DNA of 34,411 nucleotides, from contig CAMLKG010000039.1 in NCBI GenBank assembly GCA_946480695.1, forward strand, positions 1 through 34,411. Reading direction: 5' to 3'. Numbering within the stretch: position 1 is the first letter of the stretch; every line of letters starts with the position of its first letter. A model generated the notes under the pieces. That model was not told where the DNA came from, made no database searches, and was given only the letters and a program-made list of their open reading frames with translations. The position numbers and the translations under genes are program-made. Source of the stretch: an uncultured Cellvibrio sp. (GTDB lineage: Bacteria; Pseudomonadota; Gammaproteobacteria; Pseudomonadales; Cellvibrionaceae). Of the stretch, positions 17,104 through 25,076 are shown in pieces.

Positions 17104-20100
17104 ATGATGACTACCGATGACATCCGGCGAAAATTGCTTCAACGCCTGGCTGAAGCGCGCGGCTTACAAAATTCGCCAGAAAATAATGCAGGTGGGAAAG
17201 GCGCGGAACCGGCGCGCACTATTCCGCCAGTTTCCCGGGATAGTGTTTTGCCGCTTTCCAACGCCCAGGAACGGATGTGGTTTTTGCACCGGCTCGATCC
17301 ATCCGCATCGGCTTATAACGTGTGCGTGCTCTGGCATTTGCGCGGCAACCTGGACCGGGAGGCATTGCGAAAAAGTGCGGAACGGATTACGCAACGCCAC
17401 AGTATTTTTCGCACGATTTATGTCACTGACGAGAGCGGCAGCGCACGGCAACACATCCTGGCGCAGCTCCCGCCCGAATGGAGTACTGCGGACCTGCGCA
17501 ATTTGTCCGGGGATAAACGCGCGACCCAATTAACGGCGCTTGCGCAAGCAGCGAGCACCGCGCCTTTCGACCTGGGTTCCAAAAGTCCGCTGCGATTGCT
17601 GCTGGTTGCCTTAACCGACGAACACCACGTACTGGTGATGGTGGGCCAGCATATTGTGTGGGACGGCCCCTCGTTTGGTGTTTTCTCGGGTGAACTTGCC
17701 GATGGCTATAACCTGTTTTGCAATCCAGGCAGTGATAAGGATGCTGACCGGTTTCCGTCGCCGCCCGCGCAATATGTTGATTTTGCCCATTGGCACCGCC
17801 TCCAATGGCAAACGGCTTCGGCAAAGCGCTTGTCGGAATTGGCGTTTTGGGAATCGCAACTTTTACCCTTGCCCGAGCCTTTGGATTTTCCGGCCGATTT
17901 TGATCGCAACCAGGGCAATGATGAGGCGGGAGACTGGTGCACAGAATCCCTGGATGCCGCCGCAACAAAAGCCTTGCTCCAACTTGCCGGGCAGGAACAT
18001 TTGACCCCCTTTGAAATCCTGGTCGCCGCCATCGCGTTATTGATGACCCGCCTGGTGCGCTCCCCGGAAGTCACCATCGGCACTATCGCGTCCCATCGCA
18101 ACCTTCCGGAACTCCATGGCGTTATCGGTAACTTTGGCAATGTTGTGCCCTTGCGCCTGGCGGTGAACAACAGTTGGAGTTTCCGCAAGTTGCTGCGGCA
18201 ATGTGCAGCGCGTTGTCGCGCCGCATTTGCGCACGCCGATTTGCCCTTCGAATACCTGCTTGATCATTTCAATATTCCGCGCGGTGAATCCCGCAGCCCC
18301 TTGCTGGATACCATGGTGACTTTCCTTAGCCACGGCATGGCAGCGCCGGCAATGCAAGGATTGGATGTGCAATGGCAAAAACATTTCAACGGCACCTCGC
18401 AAATCGATCTTTCATTTGATGCCTTGTTGCAAGACGGTTGCCTGCACCTGCAAGCCACCTGGCGGCGTGCGCGTTATCGCCCCGATACCGTGCCCAGGCA
18501 TTTGCGGCGCCTGGCGCGTTTGCTCAGCGAATGTGTGGCGGCGCCCGATGCGCCCTTGGCCGGACACTCACTGCTCTTACCCGAGGAATATTCCCTGTTG
18601 CGTGAATCCTGGGGCAGGAGGCCGGTGCAACCCGCCGCTGCGGATACCCTGGTGGGCTGGTTTGAAAATACGGTACGCAGGCATCCGCAGGCCCTGGCCC
18701 TGTGCGGTATCGACGCAAACAACGGGCTTAGTTTTACCGCGTTGAATGCCCGCGCCAATCGCCTGGCACGCTGGCTGGTTGCCCGCGGCATAGGTCCCGA
18801 GGATCGGGTGGCCATTGCCCTGCCGCGCCAGCCCGAATGGTTTGTTGCGATGCTTGCAACCCTCAAGGCGGGCGCCGCTTTTGTGCCCATTGATCCGGCC
18901 TATCCGGCGGACTATATCAAGCGCGTGATTTCCCTGGCCCAACCCGGATTGGGCTTTATTGATAGCTCGGTCGAGCTTGACGCGCCGGGATTATTGATGA
19001 CCTTAACGGCGGCGGAACAGGCGGCGGCGGGGTTGGCGGACGATGACCTGCGCGATAGTGAACGCCGCGAACCGTTACAGCCTGCGCATCCGGTCTGTGT
19101 GATTTTCACTTCCGGTTCCAGCGGCAAACCCAAGGGCGTGGTGGTTGCCCACTCCGCCCTCGTTAACCTGCTCGCAAGCCATCGCGAAGATCTCTACCAG
19201 CAGGCGGCCCGGCACACCGGCCGCGAGTTGTTCCGCGTCGGCCACGCCTGGTCATTTGCCTTTGACGCATCCTGGCAACCCGCGCTATGGATGTTTGATG
19301 GCCACGAGCTGCATGTATTTGACGTAACCGTCATGCAAGACCCTATCGCGCTGGCGCGCGAGATTATCCGGCGGCGCCTGGATTTTATTGAACTTACCCC
19401 TGGAATGCTCGATGAAGTCCTGCCCTGGCTCCAGTCCGGGCTGACCGACGCCGGCGGAAAGCACCTGCCCGGCCATGTGCCGGCGATCCTGGGTTTCGGC
19501 GGGGAATCGGTGAAGCAAGCGCTGTGGGAGCGCATCCTCACGTTGGAAACCAGCAGCGGGTTTAACCTTTACGGCCCCACCGAAGCCTGCGTCGATACCA
19601 TGATTGCAAAGGCGGCAGCCAACGAACCGCCGAATATCGGCAAGCCCGTCGGCGGGGCGCAGGTCTATGTGCTGGATGCCTGCCTCCAGCTCGCCCCGCC
19701 CGGCGTGGCCGGGGAACTGGCGATTGCCGGCGAAGGCCTGGCGCGCGGCTACATTACCCGTGGCGACCTCACCGCCAGCCAGTTTATTGCCAATCCCCAC
19801 GGGGCGCCCGGGGCGCGCCTGTATCGCACCGGTGACCGGGTGCGCTGGCTGCCCGGCGGGGTCATGGAATACATCGGGCGCATTGATGAGCAAGTGAAAA
19901 TCCGCGGCTTCCGCGTTGAACCCCTGGAAGTGGAGGCCACGGTGGAGAAGCTACTCCAGCGCCCCTGTGCCGTGGTCGCCCGGCCTTCGGCATCCGGCAC
20001 CCTGCAACTCCTGTGTTTTATCGAAACCGCCGGAGCCGGCGCTGCGGCATCCGCAGATACCGATGCCATGTTGCAGCTCTGTGCCGCCTCCCTGCCCGCG

Positions 20101-23076
20101 CACCTGGTCCCCAAATACATCATTCCCGTGCAACGCTTGCCCCGATTACCTAACGGCAAGATCAACCGCCGCGCCCTGGTCATGCCCGCGGGACTGGAAA
20201 CAGCCCAGGGGCGCCGGCCCCGCACGCCGCTCGAACACCAGCTTTGCCGACTCATGGCGGAAGTGCTGGGGCGGGCGCAAATCAGCATTGACGATGGGTT
20301 TTTCGAATTGGGCGGCGATAGCATTTCGGTCATCAAACTGGTCAGCCTCGCGCGCCGCGACGGCCTGACCCTGACCGCGCGGCAGGTTTTCGATGCCCGC
20401 TGCGCCGCCCGCCTGGCCCCGCTCCTAGAAGCCGGCGGTGCATCCCCGAACCATAAAGCCCCGGTCCACGATACTGAAGACACCGGCCCAGCCACCCCCA
20501 CGCCGCTGATGGCGCGCTATCTGTCCCTGGGCCGACCATTGCGGCGCTTTGCCCAGGTTGTTTCGCTGGCTTTACCGGCCACCATCCGCGAAGCGGAAAT
20601 CCAGGCGCTGCTGGACGCGCTTTTGCAACGCCACGCCATGTTGCGCGCGCGCCTTGTCAATCCGGCTGATACGCAAGGAAGTTACCTGGAACTCCCCGCC
20701 ATCGAAGACGCGGCCCAAGTCCAGCTCGCCGACCTGAGCCACCTGGGCGACAACGCGAGTATCGCGCGCGCCGTGTGCGAACGCCTGGAACCTTCCGCCG
20801 GGCGGATGCTGGCGGCTGCCCTGGTGCGCGACCAACAGCGGAATACACTCTGGCTGGCGATAAGCCATCTGGTTATGGATGCCAGCTCCTGGCACATAGT
20901 GGCGGGCGACCTGGCATTGGGCCATTTGGCCCAGGAGCGCGGCCAGCCCGTTGCGCTGCCGCCGGTCCCGACCGCCTGGCGGACCTGGTCCGCCGCGCTT
21001 GCGCCGGAGCCGGCAAGCCCCGCCGTTGCACACGGAACCCTGGCGGACGCGCAACGCAAAAGCTGGGTGTTGCCGCTGGAGCAAGGGCATTGCCCCGCCA
21101 CCGCCGCCGCGCGCCGCCTCGGTGTGCCTGTCGCCGGTTTCCTGCCCGCGCTTACCCTGCTGGCCGCCGTGCGGGCGGGCCTGGTTCCGGGGCGTGACCG
21201 GACGCTGGCCCTGGTCATGGAACGCCAGGGGCGGGAACCCAGCGCCCCCGGCCAGGACCTCTCCCGGACTGTCGGCTGGTTCGCGCGGGAATCCAGGCTC
21301 GAGTTGCAAGTATCCGCCATAGACTCCGACGAAGCCCTGGCGAGGTTGCTGCAACAATGGTGCGGGGCGATTGCCCGGCTCGACGACACCGAGCCGCTGG
21401 CCGAAGGCCCCCTTTCGGCCGCGGCATCCGGGCCGGAATCCTGGCAATTGGGGTTCAATTTCCTCGGTGATTTCGCCGCCGGGGGCCAGGACGAGCCCTG
21501 GGCGCCGCAGCCGCGTATGGAGTTACTGGCAGAAGCCTGCGGTGAGGATTGGCCGCTGCTGCATAACCTGGATGTGAGCGTACGCTACATCCAACTGGAC
21601 AGCGCACGCCGGCTATGTTTCGACGCCTTGACCGGCTCCACGCACTTGGACAGCGCCGCCCTGGATCGCCTGTTTGCCCAGTTGCAGGCTGTGCTTACCC
21701 GGCTCAACCGGCCGACCCGGTTGGTGCCGGATGAGTCCGATTTGAAGGAAGTGACTCCGCTGCAATATGAAATGCTGCGGCACTGCGGCGGGGACACCGA
21801 CCCCTGGACCACCCAAATGGAAATTGCCCTGGAGACGCCGCCAGCACAACCCTTGTCCGCCGAGGCCCTGCAACAAAGCGCGGCCCGGCTGCTGTCCCGC
21901 CACCAGGCCCTGCGCGCCGGCTTTTTGCGCGATGGCGCAGCCACCTTTATCCCCGAAGCCCTGGAACCCGATTGGCAAAGCCTGGATTGGCGCGGCGAAA
22001 CGGCCGAAGCCCAGCAACACCGGTTGGATTCCATCCGCGAACAATGGCACCGGTACCGCTTTAACCTGGCCCAGCCACCGCTGGTGCGCTTTATGGCCCT
22101 GCGCCTGGGCGAACACCAGTGGCGACTGCTGGTGAATTGCCACCATCTGTTACTGGATGGCTGGTCCGCGCCGCGCATATTGCAGGAATGGCTCGATGGC
22201 GCCTGCGGCCGGCTCCCGCAGGATGAGCCACAGCTCCCCTGGGGCAACTACCTGGATTGGCTCCATTCGCAGGATCGCACCCTGGCCTGGCGTTACTGGA
22301 ACCGCGCGTTGCACGGGTTGGAAACTCCTTCGCTGCTATGCCCCGGGCGGGCAGTCCGCACCCCCAGCACGGACCTGCGGATCGCCTTATCCGCGAGCCA
22401 CAGCAAAACCCTGGTGGAACGGGTACGGAAGGCCGGGGTTTCGTCCGCCGCGCTCTACCAGCTGGCCTGGGCCTTGACCCTGGCTGGTGAGCTTGGCCAG
22501 GACGATGTGGTCTTCGGTCTGTTTGATTCCGGCCGGACCGCACCGGTCGAGGGGCTGACAACGCTCGTGGGGTTGGTGACGCAGCTGATCCCGCTGCGCA
22601 TAAACACCGATTCCACGGCATCCGTAGCCACCCAACTGCGCGAGCTGCAAGCACGGCAATTTGAATGGCAGGCCCAGGTGCCGGTACGTATGGATAACCT
22701 CGAACCTGCCCATCGCTTCGGCGAATTCCTTGACACCCTGCTCGTGGTTGAAAACGCGCTGGACGGGGACGCGAGGATGGAATCCCGCACTGCACCTTCC
22801 ACCCCCGCATCGCTCGCGCTGATCCGCGAGCAGCGCTGGCGCGATTCCATCGGCCAGGTTGCCGGGCTGTTCGTGTATCCCCAACACCCCATTGAATTGC
22901 GCCTGTGTTACGACCCCTTGGCCCTTGGCCAGGCGCGTGCGCAGCAACTACTGGCCCGGTTCCAGCACCACCTGGAGCAACTGATCCTGGGCCTGGATGC
23001 GGAACCGACGGCCCCGGCCAGCACCGGCTCACACCAAAACCCACCCTTGATCCCGGCGGAGACTGACCATGAGTGA
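17104..23076 (+). CDS. NRPS, domains C-A-PCP-E-C
   Basis: A 1990-residue synthetase. C1 spans about 60-490 with active-site QHIVWDG (His183, Asp187; the first His of HHxxxDG is Gln). The A domain spans about 520-1020 with TSGSSGKPKG near 669; the specificity residues read from the sequence are D721, A722, Q725, E763, G797, G799, L822, V830, D831 plus Lys, giving DAQEGGLVDK. PCP has GGDSI with Ser1073. An epimerisation domain (about 1130-1560) has SHLVMDASSW (His1255), RTVGWF and FNFLGDF. A terminal C2 (about 1565-1970) has CHHLLLDGWS (His1681, Asp1685). The code is not a textbook one, but acidic E763 and D831 also occur in ornithine codes, so a basic residue is inferred. E followed by C predicts a D-residue handed to a D-accepting C domain that condenses, cyclises or releases. 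ATG 17104 is chosen over a TTG at 17071. The last 8 bases overlap the mbtH-like gene. No thioesterase is present. Confidence 0.92.
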   Translation: MMTTDDIRRKLLQRLAEARGLQNSPENNAGGKGAEPARTIPPVSRDSVLPLSNAQERMWFLHRLDPSASAYNVCVLWHLRGNLDREALRKSAERITQRHSIFRTIYVTDESGSARQHILAQLPPEWSTADLRNLSGDKRATQLTALAQAASTAPFDLGSKSPLRLLLVALTDEHHVLVMVGQHIVWDGPSFGVFSGELADGYNLFCNPGSDKDADRFPSPPAQYVDFAHWHRLQWQTASAKRLSELAFWESQLLPLPEPLDFPADFDRNQGNDEAGDWCTESLDAAATKALLQLAGQEHLTPFEILVAAIALLMTRLVRSPEVTIGTIASHRNLPELHGVIGNFGNVVPLRLAVNNSWSFRKLLRQCAARCRAAFAHADLPFEYLLDHFNIPRGESRSPLLDTMVTFLSHGMAAPAMQGLDVQWQKHFNGTSQIDLSFDALLQDGCLHLQATWRRARYRPDTVPRHLRRLARLLSECVAAPDAPLAGHSLLLPEEYSLLRESWGRRPVQPAAADTLVGWFENTVRRHPQALALCGIDANNGLSFTALNARANRLARWLVARGIGPEDRVAIALPRQPEWFVAMLATLKAGAAFVPIDPAYPADYIKRVISLAQPGLGFIDSSVELDAPGLLMTLTAAEQAAAGLADDDLRDSERREPLQPAHPVCVIFTSGSSGKPKGVVVAHSALVNLLASHREDLYQQAARHTGRELFRVGHAWSFAFDASWQPALWMFDGHELHVFDVTVMQDPIALAREIIRRRLDFIELTPGMLDEVLPWLQSGLTDAGGKHLPGHVPAILGFGGESVKQALWERILTLETSSGFNLYGPTEACVDTMIAKAAANEPPNIGKPVGGAQVYVLDACLQLAPPGVAGELAIAGEGLARGYITRGDLTASQFIANPHGAPGARLYRTGDRVRWLPGGVMEYIGRIDEQVKIRGFRVEPLEVEATVEKLLQRPCAVVARPSASGTLQLLCFIETAGAGAAASADTDAMLQLCAASLPAHLVPKYIIPVQRLPRLPNGKINRRALVMPAGLETAQGRRPRTPLEHQLCRLMAEVLGRAQISIDDGFFELGGDSISVIKLVSLARRDGLTLTARQVFDARCAARLAPLLEAGGASPNHKAPVHDTEDTGPATPTPLMARYLSLGRPLRRFAQVVSLALPATIREAEIQALLDALLQRHAMLRARLVNPADTQGSYLELPAIEDAAQVQLADLSHLGDNASIARAVCERLEPSAGRMLAAALVRDQQRNTLWLAISHLVMDASSWHIVAGDLALGHLAQERGQPVALPPVPTAWRTWSAALAPEPASPAVAHGTLADAQRKSWVLPLEQGHCPATAAARRLGVPVAGFLPALTLLAAVRAGLVPGRDRTLALVMERQGREPSAPGQDLSRTVGWFARESRLELQVSAIDSDEALARLLQQWCGAIARLDDTEPLAEGPLSAAASGPESWQLGFNFLGDFAAGGQDEPWAPQPRMELLAEACGEDWPLLHNLDVSVRYIQLDSARRLCFDALTGSTHLDSAALDRLFAQLQAVLTRLNRPTRLVPDESDLKEVTPLQYEMLRHCGGDTDPWTTQMEIALETPPAQPLSAEALQQSAARLLSRHQALRAGFLRDGAATFIPEALEPDWQSLDWRGETAEAQQHRLDSIREQWHRYRFNLAQPPLVRFMALRLGEHQWRLLVNCHHLLLDGWSAPRILQEWLDGACGRLPQDEPQLPWGNYLDWLHSQDRTLAWRYWNRALHGLETPSLLCPGRAVRTPSTDLRIALSASHSKTLVERVRKAGVSSAALYQLAWALTLAGELGQDDVVFGLFDSGRTAPVEGLTTLVGLVTQLIPLRINTDSTASVATQLRELQARQFEWQAQVPVRMDNLEPAHRFGEFLDTLLVVENALDGDARMESRTAPSTPASLALIREQRWRDSIGQVAGLFVYPQHPIELRLCYDPLALGQARAQQLLARFQHHLEQLILGLDAEPTAPASTGSHQNPPLIPAETDHE

Positions 23077-23338
23077 AAGCCTTTTTGACGACGATACAAT
23101 TCCCTTTTTGATCCTGATAAACGCTGAACGCCAATATTCCATCTGGCCCGACGTATTGCCCGTGCCCGCCGGTTGGCAGCCTGTCCGTGGGCCCATGTCG
23201 CGCCAGGGTTGCCTGGACTGGCTGGAAAGCCACTGGACGGATTTGCGTCCCTATTCCTTACAAAAAAGCCAGCCCTTGCAACAAACCCAATCCGTGCAAG
23301 ACAACCCGGAACAGGCAGCGAAGGAGGAACTCGCATGA
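23069..23338 (+). CDS. MbtH-like NRPS accessory protein
   Basis: An 89-residue protein with the full MbtH signature: NAERQYSIWPDVLPVPAGW, then RQGCLDWLESHWTDLRP. The conserved Trp and Pro residues that pack on the adenylation domain are present. MbtH proteins bind and solubilise or activate A domains. Its position between the NRPS and a stand-alone A enzyme suggests it serves one or both. It overlaps the NRPS end by 8 bp and the next gene by 4 bp (ATGA), which points to translational coupling. The tail beyond residue 65 is Gln-rich and longer than usual. Confidence 0.92.
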   Translation: MSESLFDDDTIPFLILINAERQYSIWPDVLPVPAGWQPVRGPMSRQGCLDWLESHWTDLRPYSLQKSQPLQQTQSVQDNPEQAAKEELA

Positions 23339-25032
23339 GCACGCGGGAAAATCCCCCGACCGCGCCGGACAGCCTGCACGCCCGCTTCGCCGAACAGGCG
23401 CAACGCTGGCCGCAACGGGTCGCCCTGAGCTACCGGGACCAGCAGCTCACCTACCGGCAACTGGAGCAGCGCGCGAGCATCCAGGCAGCCCAACTCCGCG
23501 CCCAGGGGGTGCGCCCCGGTGATTTGGTTGCCTTGATGTTGCCGCGCGGCCTCGAACTGGTGGTACAGGTACTCGCCATCCTCAAGGCGGGCGCCGGCTA
23601 TGTGCCGATTGACCCCAAATACCCGCTGGAACGGGTCGAGTGGATGATCGAATCCAGCAACCCGGTGCGCCTGCTCACCCTGCCGGACATTTGCGCGCAA
23701 CTCTGGACGGCAGGCCTGCCCGAAGCGATCCGCAACCGGGTTACCTGGGTTGGGAACCATGGTGCCGTCAACGAGGCCTTACCCCTGGCGGAAACCACTG
23801 TCGCCTCGCCCGCTACCCCTGAAGACTCCGGCAGCCATGGCCTTGAGGTCGCCTACATAATCTTCACCTCCGGCTCCACCGGTAAGCCCAAGGGGGTGAT
23901 GGTCGGGCACGGGCAAGTCCTCAGCTTGCTGGATGCAGTCATGCCCCGCCTGCGCTGCGACCATACCGATGCCTGGACCCTGTTCCACTCCCTGGCGTTT
24001 GATTTTTCCGTGTGGGAACTCTGGGGTGCGCTGACCACCGGCGGGCGCCTGTGCATAGTGCCGCAGGATAGCGCCTGGTCGCCCGAGGCTTTCGCACACC
24101 TGTTGCGCGAGGAGCAGATCACCATCCTTAACCAAACCCCTTCGGCTTTCTATGCCCTGACCCAGGCCGAAAGCCAGGCGTGCGCGGCCGGAGCCAAACC
24201 CCTGTCATTGCGCAGCGTCATTTTCGGGGGCGAGGCCCTTAACCTGCACCAACTCCACCGCTGGTGGGCCAGCTACCCCCCCGGCCAACCCCGGCTTATC
24301 AATATGTACGGCATTACCGAAACCACCGTCCATGTCACCTGGCTCGAACTCACCCCGGCGCTGGCCGAGGTTGACGGCAGCCCCATCGGGGAAGCCATAC
24401 CGGGGCTGGAGGTTCACCTGCTGGACCAGGCCCTGAACCCGGTGGCGGACGGGGAGCCGGGCGAGATCCACGTCGGCGGCCGCCAGCTCGCCCTGGGCTA
24501 CCTGGGCCGGCCGGACCTTACCGCAAGCCGGTTTATCGCCAACCCGTTCCGCAGCGGCGAGCGCCTCTACCGCTCCGGCGACCTGGCGGTCAGGCGCGAC
24601 GGCGAATTGTTTTACCTCGGCCGCGCTGACCGGCAATTAAAGATCCGCGGCTTCCGCATAGAACCGGGGGAAGTGGAAGCGGCGATAGAGACCCATCCGG
24701 CTGTACAGCGCTGCGCAGTCCTCGCCCAGCCGACGAAAGACGGCCAGCCTCCCGAGGGGCTGCTCGCCTTTTTGGTCGCCCGGCCGGGAACCGGCCTTCC
24801 CCTACCCCAGGCGACCGCCCTGCGCCATTACCTGGCCGAACGGCTACCGGTGCACTGCCTGCCCTCCGGGTTCCTGTTTGTGGAGGCCCTGCCGCTCACC
24901 ATTAACGGAAAGCTCGACCAGGCCGTGTTATGGCAGCAATGGCAAACCGAACAAGAGCGCCTGGGCCCGCGCCAGCAACGCCTGGACCTGCTGCGCGCAC
25001 GCCTGGCCGAAGCCTCCACGGCCGGCCAGTAA
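23335..25032 (+). CDS. Stand-alone threonine adenylation enzyme
   Basis: This 565-residue adenylation domain has no carrier or condensation domain. Core motifs are present: IIFTSGSTGKPKG, YGITETT, the hinge and ELFYLGRADRQLKIRGFRIE, and catalytic Lys526 in INGK. The ten specificity positions read D223, F224, W227, N266, I296, G298, M324, V332, H333, K526, i.e. DFWNIGMVHK, which is the classic L-threonine code. It should make Thr-AMP and load threonine in trans onto the C-terminal carrier of the next protein, which has carrier and cyclisation domains but no A domain. The ATG at 23335 is preceded by AAGGAGGAA. The unusual trans arrangement is discussed in the findings. Confidence 0.92.
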   Translation: MSTRENPPTAPDSLHARFAEQAQRWPQRVALSYRDQQLTYRQLEQRASIQAAQLRAQGVRPGDLVALMLPRGLELVVQVLAILKAGAGYVPIDPKYPLERVEWMIESSNPVRLLTLPDICAQLWTAGLPEAIRNRVTWVGNHGAVNEALPLAETTVASPATPEDSGSHGLEVAYIIFTSGSTGKPKGVMVGHGQVLSLLDAVMPRLRCDHTDAWTLFHSLAFDFSVWELWGALTTGGRLCIVPQDSAWSPEAFAHLLREEQITILNQTPSAFYALTQAESQACAAGAKPLSLRSVIFGGEALNLHQLHRWWASYPPGQPRLINMYGITETTVHVTWLELTPALAEVDGSPIGEAIPGLEVHLLDQALNPVADGEPGEIHVGGRQLALGYLGRPDLTASRFIANPFRSGERLYRSGDLAVRRDGELFYLGRADRQLKIRGFRIEPGEVEAAIETHPAVQRCAVLAQPTKDGQPPEGLLAFLVARPGTGLPLPQATALRHYLAERLPVHCLPSGFLFVEALPLTINGKLDQAVLWQQWQTEQERLGPRQQRLDLLRARLAEASTAGQ

Positions 25033-25076
25033 CCCATCCACCAGAACTTTACATTGATTCAGAAGGAGATAAGGGA

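Noticed and set aside
22091..23233. Several long minus-strand frames under the NRPS genes (also at 20572-21447 and 27476-28186)
   Set aside because: These are GC-rich antisense shadows full of Gly/Arg/Pro/Ala, without ribosome sites, lying opposite well-defined NRPS domains.
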